NCBI GenBank assembly: GCA_044370375.1
Contig: JBILVQ010000051.1
Span: 1-16,191 of the forward strand
DNA: 16,191 bases
Source: JBILVQ01 sp044370375
GTDB lineage: Bacteria; Bacteroidota; Bacteroidia; UBA4408
Reading direction: 5' to 3'
The position numbers were made by a program, and so were the translations under genes. Positions 7,230 to 14,240 of this stretch are shown piece after piece. The notes beneath the pieces were generated by a model, which was not told the DNA's origin, ran no database searches, and worked only from the letters and a program-made list of their open reading frames with translations. The stretch's first letter is position 1. The number at the start of each line of letters is the position of its first letter.

Positions 7230-8753
7230 ATGAATCTTTATAGTCGAAAACAAACTTGGAAAATTGGGCTTGGAGTTGCTGCCATTATCATTATTGTTGC
7301 CTCCTTATTCTACACCAACTACCTTATCCGGGAGGTTGCAACCGAAGAACGTCAGAAAATTAAATTATGGGTAGATGCTATTCAAAAAAAAGCAGATTTG
7401 GTGAACTACACCAACAACCTCTTTAACAAGGTAAAGGCGGAAGAAAGAAAAAGAATTGAAATTTGGGCGGAAGCTTCAAGAATGCTTACCATAAGTGAAA
7501 GCAGCGCTGACTTAAATTTCTATCTTAAAATTCTTAACAACAATACCACAATTCCCGTTATTCTAACCGATCAAAAAGGAGAAATTCTAAGCTGGAAAAA
7601 TGTTGATGAAATTGAAAACGGAATTTTTTCTAATATCAGCAACCAACAAAAGGAGATTCTAAAAGAGAACCTCAAAGCGATGAGAGCCAGACGGGATTCT
7701 ATTATTATTCCGCTCCAAGGCAACAACTATAATTGTATTTATTACAACGACTCAAAAATATTTTTTGAACTGAAAGGTATTCTTGAAGGTCAGTTGAAAA
7801 ATTTCATCACAGAAATTGTAGATAACACTGCTTCTGTTCCGGTCATCGTAACGGGCTCTGATCATCAAACTCTTATTGCGAGTGGTAATATTGATGATAA
7901 TGTTGTGAACACAAAAACTGAGTATAAAAAACTGCTCAGGGAAATGAAACAACAAAACAAACCCATTACGGTAACCATTAGCAACAATGATAAAAATTTC
8001 ATTTATTACAAAGATTCCAACCTGCTAACTACACTTAAGTACTTTCCATTTATTCAATTGGGCGTGATCGCTTTATTTTTGGTGGTAGGTTACAGCTTGT
8101 TCAGCACGGCAAGAAAATCTGAACAGAATCAGGTATGGGTAGGAATGGCGAGAGAAACCGCTCATCAATTAGGAACCCCACTATCATCTTTGATGGCCTG
8201 GAATGAACTTCGTAAGGTAAGCAAAAAGGAACCCGATTTCGATGAGATAGAAAAAGACATCAAACGCCTTGAAACCATCACCAACAGATTCTCTAAAATT
8301 GGAAGTCAGCCCATTCTGAAAAATGAAAATCTTTCCGATTTATTGTTGGATATTTCCTCCTACATGCAAAGCAGAATATCAGAGAAGGTAATTATTCATA
8401 AAGAAATTCCACATTCGATTGTTCTACCCATGAATTATACACTGATGGAATGGGTAGTTGAAAATTTAATTCGCAATGCGGTAGATGCTATGGAAGGTGA
8501 AGGTTCTATCAATATTTCCCTTAACGATGAAAACGGAAAGATAACACTTGATATTTCCGACACCGGAAAAGGCATACCCAAACGTGAGTTTAAAACAGTA
8601 TTTCGCCCCGGCTTTACAACCAAAAAAAGAGGATGGGGCCTAGGACTCTCCCTTGCCAAAAGAATCATTGAGGAGTATCATGCAGGAAAAATATTTGTCA
8701 AAAATTCCGAACATGGAAAAGGTACAACATTTAGAATAATTCTACCACAATAA
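7230..8753 (+). CDS. Membrane-bound sensor histidine kinase with duplicated extracytoplasmic sensor
   Basis: The protein has 507 residues counted from ATG 7230; a TTG directly before it (7227) is also in frame, but ATG is preferred. The order is TM1 (about 11-33), a periplasmic region of about 240 residues, TM2 (about 274-294), then directly the kinase core without a visible HAMP domain. The phospho-acceptor is H312 in WVGMARETAHQLGTPLSSL. N412/N416 lie in the N box (ENLIRNAVDAM), D444-TGKGIP is the G1 box and GWGLGL (468-473) the G2 box, so an active ATPase/kinase is expected. The sensor contains two related halves (about 99-182 and 192-271), both with a PVI[LV]T motif and ending IYYxDS. A short EER..I..W motif also occurs twice (39-48, 71-79). 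No response regulator is encoded nearby, so the partner is unknown. The stop overlaps the hemW start by 1 nt. Confidence 0.92.
   Translation: MNLYSRKQTWKIGLGVAAIIIIVASLFYTNYLIREVATEERQKIKLWVDAIQKKADLVNYTNNLFNKVKAEERKRIEIWAEASRMLTISESSADLNFYLKILNNNTTIPVILTDQKGEILSWKNVDEIENGIFSNISNQQKEILKENLKAMRARRDSIIIPLQGNNYNCIYYNDSKIFFELKGILEGQLKNFITEIVDNTASVPVIVTGSDHQTLIASGNIDDNVVNTKTEYKKLLREMKQQNKPITVTISNNDKNFIYYKDSNLLTTLKYFPFIQLGVIALFLVVGYSLFSTARKSEQNQVWVGMARETAHQLGTPLSSLMAWNELRKVSKKEPDFDEIEKDIKRLETITNRFSKIGSQPILKNENLSDLLLDISSYMQSRISEKVIIHKEIPHSIVLPMNYTLMEWVVENLIRNAVDAMEGEGSINISLNDENGKITLDISDTGKGIPKREFKTVFRPGFTTKKRGWGLGLSLAKRIIEEYHAGKIFVKNSEHGKGTTFRIILPQ
7524..8042 (+). repeat. Two degenerate coding repeats in the kinase sensor domain
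   Basis: Unit 1 (7524-7775, residues 99-182) and unit 2 (7803-8042, residues 192-271) align by protein. IPVILTD pairs with VPVIVTG, a roughly 50-residue variable middle follows, then CIYYNDSKIFFELK pairs with FIYYKDSNLLTTLK. The DNA copies are well diverged. Confidence 0.6.
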
Positions 8754-9883
8754 TGGCAGGAATTTACCTCCACATACCCTATTGCAGACAAGCTTGTCAT
8801 TACTGTAACTTTCATTTCTCTACCACCTTAAAAAGCAAAGAGCAATTGCTAAAGGCCTTGGAAAAAGAAATTTTACTTCGCAAAGATTTCTTGCAGGATG
8901 AAATCATCGACACCATCTATTTTGGAGGAGGAACACCTTCTATTCTGGATAAAAACGAAATTCAGACTTTGATGCAAGCCATCCGGAAAAATTTCACTAT
9001 TTCAGAAAATGCTGAAATTACCCTTGAAGCCAACCCGGAAGATGTAACGCAGGAAATCATCTCCTGTTGGAAAGATTTAGGCATCAACCGGCTAAGCATA
9101 GGAATACAAAGCTTTGACAATCAAAAACTGAAATGGATGAATCGCTCGCATGATCAATTGCAAGCTAAAAATGCCATAAAAAATGCTTTGAATTACGGCA
9201 TCAAAAATATATCCATTGATTTCATTTTTAATCTTCCTCATCAAACCATTCAAGAACTTGAACAAGATATTTCTTTTGCCCTAGAAGCAGGAATAAAACA
9301 TATTTCCATTTACGGATTAACGGTAGAAGAAAAAACTGTTCTTGCGAAATTTCAAAAAAATGGTACTTTTGTAAATGAGGAAGATAAGGGGGCAGATTTG
9401 TATGAGGGAATCATGAATTTCATGCATCTCCAAAACTGGGTTCACTATGAAATAAGTAATTTTGCCATGAATGGAGATTATATCAGCCGCCATAACTCCT
9501 CTTATTGGAAAGGAATTCCTTATCTTGGCATAGGACCTTCAGCCCACTCCTTCAATGGGGAATTAAGATGGTTTAACCTGTCCAACAATGCTGTTTACGC
9601 TAAACAAATCATGCAGGAAAATTTGGCCGGAGAATGGGAATCTTTGGAAGAATACCAGCGCTTTAATGAAAAAATACTGCTGGGCTTCCGCACCCATTCA
9701 GGCTTGTCGTTGAATGAAATTCAAAACCAGTTTTCGACCAAATACTTTAATCACTTAATGAAGATTTATCACTCGATCAAAAAAAACGATTGGATTATAG
9801 AAAAAGAAAATCACCTTATTCTTTCAAGAAAAGGAATGTTATTAGCAGATCACATCACCGCTTTATTTTTCTTTAATGCATGA
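8753..9883 (+). CDS. hemW: Radical-SAM heme chaperone HemW
   Basis: HemW-type proteins bind heme and deliver it to respiratory enzymes. They were long annotated as oxygen-independent coproporphyrinogen III oxidases. The radical-SAM cluster motif is C11-RQA-C15-HY-C18 in YLHIPYCRQACHYCNF. GGGTP (58-62) and the EANPEDVT stretch (92-99) follow, and HNSSYW...YLGIGPSAHSF (247-267) is the HNxxYW signature of the HemW branch. The 376-residue length and the CxxxCxxC without the extra N-terminal region of true HemN favour HemW. ATG 8753 overlaps the kinase stop (TAATG). The gene ends in an ATGA overlap with the cyclase gene, so all three are probably translated together. Confidence 0.92.
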   Translation: MAGIYLHIPYCRQACHYCNFHFSTTLKSKEQLLKALEKEILLRKDFLQDEIIDTIYFGGGTPSILDKNEIQTLMQAIRKNFTISENAEITLEANPEDVTQEIISCWKDLGINRLSIGIQSFDNQKLKWMNRSHDQLQAKNAIKNALNYGIKNISIDFIFNLPHQTIQELEQDISFALEAGIKHISIYGLTVEEKTVLAKFQKNGTFVNEEDKGADLYEGIMNFMHLQNWVHYEISNFAMNGDYISRHNSSYWKGIPYLGIGPSAHSFNGELRWFNLSNNAVYAKQIMQENLAGEWESLEEYQRFNEKILLGFRTHSGLSLNEIQNQFSTKYFNHLMKIYHSIKKNDWIIEKENHLILSRKGMLLADHITALFFFNA

Positions 9884-10635
9884 AAACCACCATTGAGATA
9901 AATAAAAAAAAATTAATCCTGAACCTTCAAAAAGGATTTGATATTTCATGCCCTATCCGCAAAGGGAAAAACAACATTCATGCGTGGTACGTTCCGGATG
10001 TTCGCATTGAACCTGTAATGGAAAACGGATGGATTGGTTCCACTAAACTTGGCGGCAGTGTGAATTTCAGAAATATTTCCTTCAACCCGCACGGACATGG
10101 CACCCATACCGAGACGGCAGAGCATGTTCTAGACCAAAAAATATCGATCAATACTACGCTTCGCGATTACTTTATTCCCGCCCTTTTGGCAACCATCATG
10201 CCTGAAAAAAAGAAAGATGATTTTGTAATCACTAAAAAATGTTTACTCGACTTAAATTTTTCAATCATTCATCGTGCCATTATCATTAGAACCTTACCAA
10301 ACGATTCATCCAAAAAAACAAGAAACTACGCCAATACCAATCCGCCATATTTCAGTGTTGATGCAATAAAATTTCTTCTTAACAAAGGAATTGATCACCT
10401 GTTGGTTGATTTACCTTCCATCGATAAGGAAAAAGATGAAGGCAAATTACTTTGTCATCACGCATTCTGGAATACAAAAGATACCATCAACAAACATAAA
10501 ACCATTACAGAATTAATCTATGTTCCAGCTTCGGTAAAAGATGGTAATTACTTATTAAATTTGCAAATTGCCCCCTTTGAGAATGATGCCTCCCCTTCCC
10601 GCCCGATTATTTTTCCTTACACCCTAGAATCATGA
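9880..10635 (+). CDS. Cyclase-family metal-dependent hydrolase (kynurenine formamidase-like)
   Basis: A 251-residue member of the cyclase family, whose characterised members include kynurenine formamidase, isatin hydrolase and polyketide cyclase-like enzymes. FDISCPI (20-26) corresponds to the family's N-terminal IDLSxPI strand. HGHGTHTETAEH (71-82) is the metal-binding HxGTHxDxxxH motif, with Glu78 where Asp is more usual. HLLVDLPSIDKEKDEGKLL (from the GIDHLL segment) and CHHAFW match the DxPSxD...H region near the C-terminus. The substrate is not determined, and no other tryptophan or kynurenine gene is in the window. ATG 9880 overlaps the hemW stop by 4 nt and its own stop overlaps the Lrp-type regulator by 4 nt. 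This makes an amino-acid-related role plausible but unproven. Confidence 0.85.
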   Translation: MKTTIEINKKKLILNLQKGFDISCPIRKGKNNIHAWYVPDVRIEPVMENGWIGSTKLGGSVNFRNISFNPHGHGTHTETAEHVLDQKISINTTLRDYFIPALLATIMPEKKKDDFVITKKCLLDLNFSIIHRAIIIRTLPNDSSKKTRNYANTNPPYFSVDAIKFLLNKGIDHLLVDLPSIDKEKDEGKLLCHHAFWNTKDTINKHKTITELIYVPASVKDGNYLLNLQIAPFENDASPSRPIIFPYTLES

Positions 10636-11111
10636 AACAAAATTCTTACAATCCGGATAAAATAGACCTAAAGATCCTTAAAAGATTGCAGGAGAATGGT
10701 AGAATTACCAATGCGGCCCTTGCCAACGATGTAAATCTTTCTACAGCACCTACGCTCGAGAGAGTAAAAAAACTGGAGCATTTCGGCTTTATTAAAGGAT
10801 TTCATGCAGAGGTTGATCGCGAAATGTTGGGCCTAGGGATTCAAGCCTTCGTGCAAATTACCCTCTCAAGGCACAGGGATAATTCTTTCGAAAATTTCGT
10901 ATCAGCAATTCAGAAAATTGACGAAGTAACAGAGTGTTATATGCTTACTGGAGAAGCAGATTATATGCTTAAAGTAATTGTAAAAGATATCAACCATTTC
11001 GAAAAATTAATTACCGGGAAGCTTTCAAAATTGGAAGACATTGCCAATATGAAAACCCTGGTTATTCTCTCTGATAGCAAAATTTCGAAAGTCCTTCCTG
11101 CCGATTATTGA
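10632..11111 (+). CDS. Lrp/AsnC-family transcriptional regulator
   Basis: A 159-residue DNA-binding protein of the feast/famine family. Residues about 9-60 (DKIDLKILKRLQENGRITNAALA...LSTAPTLERVKKLEHFGFIKGF) form the winged helix-turn-helix, with recognition helix STAPTLERVKKLE. Residues about 75-150 form the RAM (AsnC_trans_reg) domain, including the conserved VTECYMLTGEADYMLKV segment, where effector amino acids bind at dimer interfaces in known members. The specific effector cannot be read from the sequence. It starts within the stop of the cyclase gene (ATGA), so that gene is an obvious candidate partner or target. The DUF502 gene begins 10 nt later. Confidence 0.93.
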   Translation: MKQNSYNPDKIDLKILKRLQENGRITNAALANDVNLSTAPTLERVKKLEHFGFIKGFHAEVDREMLGLGIQAFVQITLSRHRDNSFENFVSAIQKIDEVTECYMLTGEADYMLKVIVKDINHFEKLITGKLSKLEDIANMKTLVILSDSKISKVLPADY

Positions 11112-11121
11112 TTCTCAAAAA

Positions 11122-11700
11122 ATGAAACGTTTAATCCGCTATCTATTTCAGGGTGTCCTTTACACTGTTCCTCTTTTTATTACTATTTGGGTGATTGCCC
11201 AAATAATATTTGCCGTTGGTGGGGTGGTCGAAAAAATTGGCATTTCTCTTCATCCTGCCATCGACCCTTTAATAGGAATTATTGCAGTATGCGTGTTCCT
11301 GATTGTATTTGGAGCATTAGGATCTTCCTTGCTTTTTTATCCTCTATTCAACAGATTTGAGGTGCTCATTGAAAAAGCCCCGCTAATCAAAATAATTTAC
11401 ACTTCGGTAAAAGATTTATTATCGGCTTTTGTTGGTCAAAAGAAAAAATTTAACAAACCTGTTATCGTAACCCTTAACCTTCAACCCGAAATTGAGCGAT
11501 TAGGGTATATCACCAGAAAAAGTTTGGAGGACCTCCATATTCAGGAGGGAAAGGTGGCGGTTTATATTCCTCTCAGCTACAGTCTTTCGGGCGACCTCAT
11601 CATTGTATCCAAAGAGCATGTAAGGCCCTTAGATATTAACTCTACTGAATTAATGAAGTTTATTGTTTCAGGCGGTGTAACCGATATTGAAAAACACTAA
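11122..11700 (+). CDS. DUF502 family integral membrane protein
   Basis: A 192-residue membrane protein of unknown function. Two membrane segments are clear, about 12-35 (VLYTVPLFITIWVIAQIIFAVGG) and about 50-72 (LIGIIAVCVFLIVFGALGSSLLF). Family hallmarks follow: KAPLIKIIYTSVKDLLSAF (85-103), the basic QKKKF, the predicted VYIPLSYSLSGDLIIV strand pair (147-162) and the C-terminal MKFIVSGGV. It is the last plus-strand gene of the series. Its stop lies 3 bp from the stop of the convergent TPR gene, so there is no room between them for a conventional terminator. Confidence 0.9.
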   Translation: MKRLIRYLFQGVLYTVPLFITIWVIAQIIFAVGGVVEKIGISLHPAIDPLIGIIAVCVFLIVFGALGSSLLFYPLFNRFEVLIEKAPLIKIIYTSVKDLLSAFVGQKKKFNKPVIVTLNLQPEIERLGYITRKSLEDLHIQEGKVAVYIPLSYSLSGDLIIVSKEHVRPLDINSTELMKFIVSGGVTDIEKH

Positions 11701-11703
11701 GAA

Positions 11704-12216
11704 TTAACCTAATAATTCCTGCTTTTTAATGCATCGTTTAGTGGATGCATAATAGGTATCAATATTCGCATCTGTTAGAGAAAACCGAATGGCCGTTTTA
11801 TAATGATTGATGGCCTCGTTGAATTTACCCTGTAGTTCATTCATGATTCCAAACTCATTATAAATGGTTGCCTTATCCACACCAGGCACCAGTAAGGCCC
11901 CGTTCAAAATCTGTTCAAGCTCCTCCCACTTTCCTAAATGAGAAAGAACTACCGAAATGTTTAAATATACTGCGGGGTAATCGGGTGTAATTTTTAAACA
12001 TTGACGATAATACTCTTCTGCCTTCAGATAATTCTTATACTTGGTTTCGTAAATCCATCCCAAATGATTATAGGCCTTCCCATAAAGTGGATCCTCGTTT
12101 AAAATAGCCTCTAATAAGTTTACTGCATCACTGATTTTCTTTTGGGCAATCAAAGAATCTGCCTCGAAAAACATCTCGTCAAGCCGCAAACTTTTAAAGG
12201 GGTCTAAATCGTCCAC
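11704..12216 (-). CDS. Tetratricopeptide-repeat protein
   Basis: A soluble protein of 170 residues with no signal peptide, made almost entirely of TPR helices. The 34-residue units run about 13-46, 47-80 (YNHLGWIYETKYKNYLKAEEYY), 81-114 (VYLNISVVLSHLGKWEELEQIL) and 115-148 (IYNEFGIMNELQGKFNEAINHY). Proteins of this type act as protein-binding scaffolds; no partner is identified. The longest frame begins with GTG at 12216, 4 nt after the yqeY stop and preceded closely by TAGGCAG. An internal ATG at 12174 (MFFEAD) is an alternative that keeps all the repeats. It is the last gene of the ftsQAZ-yqeY transcription unit. Confidence 0.87.
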   Translation of the reverse strand: MDDLDPFKSLRLDEMFFEADSLIAQKKISDAVNLLEAILNEDPLYGKAYNHLGWIYETKYKNYLKAEEYYRQCLKITPDYPAVYLNISVVLSHLGKWEELEQILNGALLVPGVDKATIYNEFGIMNELQGKFNEAINHYKTAIRFSLTDANIDTYYASTKRCIKKQELLG

Positions 12217-12220
12217 CTGC

Positions 12221-12661
12221 CTATTTGGTCAATAATTCTTTTACAACCTCTGAAATAGCTTTCCCGTCGGCTTTCCCCGCCAACGCCTTTGAAGCTACGC
12301 CCATAACTTTACCAAGATCCTGAGGGCCGGCTGCACCAACCTGTGCAATAATGGCATTGATTTCAGCCATTAGCGCTTCACGCGACATTTGTTGAGGCAA
12401 AAACTCTTCAATAACCGCTGCTTGAAAAAGCTCTACCGAGGCCAAATCTTCTCTCCCTTGCGAAGTATAGAGTTGAGCGGTTTCCTTTCTTTGCTTCACC
12501 ATTTTCTGCAATGCCTTCAATTCATTTTCGGGCGTTGCACCTTCGCCTGTCTTTAACAACAGGATGGCTGATTTAACGGCTCGCAGGGCTTCCAGCCTTG
12601 CTGCATCTTTCGACAGCATGGCCGCTTTGATTTGTCCGTTGATATTTTCTTCAAGGCTCAT
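12221..12661 (-). CDS. GatB/YqeY domain protein
   Basis: A cytoplasmic protein of 146 residues consisting of a stand-alone YqeY domain, related to the C-terminal tRNA-binding tail domain of the GatB amidotransferase subunit. N-terminal SLEENINGQIKAAMLSKDAARLEALRAVKSAI and C-terminal LGKVMGVASKALAGKADGKAISEVVKELL are the conserved helices. Its exact function is unknown; a role linked to tRNA has been proposed from homology. The frame is open from a TTG at 12670, but ATG 12661, which starts MSLEEN just after the ftsZ stop (1 nt gap), fits the family better. The position right after ftsZ is common in Bacteroidota. Confidence 0.92.
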   Translation of the reverse strand: MSLEENINGQIKAAMLSKDAARLEALRAVKSAILLLKTGEGATPENELKALQKMVKQRKETAQLYTSQGREDLASVELFQAAVIEEFLPQQMSREALMAEINAIIAQVGAAGPQDLGKVMGVASKALAGKADGKAISEVVKELLTK

Positions 12662-12662
12662 A

Positions 12663-14223
12663 CTAGTCAACGCTATCGTGTAAAAATGAATTATTTCCCC
12701 TTATTTCTCCCTTCTGATCATCACCTTCGCCAAGGGTAAACCTTGATACGTTCGATTCGTTTGCCGGAGGAACATTGTTAAGTACGATGCTCTTTCTTTG
12801 GTAGGCAGGTTTGCTTTCCATCTCGGCAAAATTTCTCTTGAAATTAAAACGCTTTATTCTGTCAAGTCTTTCTTGTGAAAGCTTTCTTTGCGACTCCTCC
12901 TCACCTACGTTTTGATCAACAGCAGGTGCAGGAATAAACTCTCTGGAGCTACCGGCAATAATTTGTTCAGGGTCTTCCGTTTCAGCATGCAATTGGTGCA
13001 CAATTCGGCCTGAATCAACATTGGCAGCAACAATAGAAGGTGTTTCCTGCAGGTCATGCGTAAGGTTGTTCATAGAGAACAAGTCCTTCTCCAGGATTTC
13101 AGGTTCTACCAATTGAATAGGCTCCTGAAAAACAACCGGTGCAGGAGCAACTGATTCAATGCTTTGCTCTACTTTTTGAATCTCAATTTTTTGTTCCGCA
13201 ATGGGCTCATTCAATTGGTGTATTTTTCTTTCAGGCTTTCTTACCATGGGTTCAACACCTGCATCAGACTTATTCTGGAATCCGGTTGCGATGATGGTAA
13301 CTTTAATACTGTTGTCGAGGGAAGGATCAATACCGTAACCCTGAATAACCTCAGCAGACATTCCGGCAACATCTTGCAGGTAGTCGGTAATTTCACCAAA
13401 CTCATCCATGGTAATTTCATTCACTCCTTCGCCACAAGTAATATTCAACAGAACATGGCGAGCTCCTCTGATATTGCTATCGCTCAATAGTGGCGATGCC
13501 AATGCAAGTTCTACAGCTTTAAGGGCACGTGACTCACCTTCTGCCGAGGCAGAGCCCATGATAGCAACCCCACTGTCCTTCAATACGGTCTCGATATCTG
13601 CAAAATCGGTATTGATATGGAGGGTTGTTGTAATTATATCGGCAATTCCTTTTGCAGCGGTTGTTAAAATTCCATCAGCCCTGCCAAATGCTTCTGTCAT
13701 TTTTAAATCACCGTAAATCTCTCTTAGTTTATCATTTGAAATAATCAAAAGAGTATCAACACTCTTCTTTAATTCCTCAATACCATGTTCGGCTTGCATT
13801 TTTCTCTTCTTTCCCTCGAACGAAAACGGAATGGTAACAATAGCAACGGTAAGGATACCCATTTCTCTTGCTGCGGCAGCAATAACGGGAGCAGCCCCTG
13901 TACCGGTACCTCCACCCATTCCGCAGGTAATAAATACCATTTTGGTCTTTCTGGACAATACCTCACGAATTTGTTCCTACCTCCGGGATAGAGCCTGCAC
14001 CCAATCCTTCTGTAAGCGTAATTCCCAGCGGTATTTTCACCGGAACCGGACTTTTGTCAAGCGCTTGCTGGTCAGTATTACAAACGATGAAATCAACACC
14101 TTTGATTCCCATCCTATACATGTGGTCAACAGCGTTGCAGCCTCCACCACCAACACCTACAACTTTAATGATTGAGTTGGTGTCGCGAGGCAATTCGAAA
14201 TTCATCAGATTCAGGTTTTCCAT
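12663..14223 (-). pseudogene. ftsZ: Cell division protein FtsZ, frameshifted by an apparent deletion of about 26 nt
   Basis: FtsZ is the tubulin-like GTPase that forms the division ring. Translation from ATG 14223 gives residues 1-83 of a normal FtsZ: IIKVVGVGGGGCNAVDHM (T1), FIVCNTDQQAL, then TEGLGAGSIPEVG (T3). It then meets TGA at 13963-13965. The rest is intact in another frame from about 13976: EQIREVLSRKTKMVFI, GMGGGTGTGAAP (T4), PFSFEGKKR, NTDFADIETVL (T7), a long variable linker, and the Bacteroidota-type C-terminal peptide NNSFLHDSVD. FtsZ proteins normally have about 19-20 residues between PEVG and MVFI; here only 12 can be read, so about 8 residues are missing. A start at TTG 13958 would lack the T1-T3 nucleotide loops and is not a credible native start. 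Cys replaces the usual Ala before GMGGG. The gene starts 17 nt after ftsA. A sequence or assembly error is the likeliest cause. Confidence 0.9.
13966..13976 (-). other. Frameshift junction in ftsZ
   Basis: On the minus strand these 11 bases (GAACAAATTCG) make sense in both frames. In the upstream frame they finish G-T-N-S after PEV, and in the downstream frame they begin E-Q-I-R before EVLSRK. Both readings match conserved FtsZ positions that are normally about 26 nt apart. This suggests that two short direct repeats have collapsed into one here. The intact parental sequence is not in the window, so the repeat length is inferred. Confidence 0.6.
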
Positions 14224-14240
14224 GATACTTAATTTTGGGG

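Noticed and set aside
11729..11750. Inverted repeat ATGCATC-N8-GATGCAT near the end of the TPR gene, considered as a terminator for the convergent operons
   Set aside because: Neither strand has a T-run after the hairpin, the arms are only 7 bp and A/T-rich, and it lies within coding sequence. It is probably chance.
12663..13958. The 431-codon frame starting at TTG taken as a complete, N-terminally short FtsZ
   Set aside because: It lacks the T1-T3 nucleotide loops, which are present just upstream in another frame. The conserved sequence continues before the TTG (EQIREV), so the TTG is not a native start.
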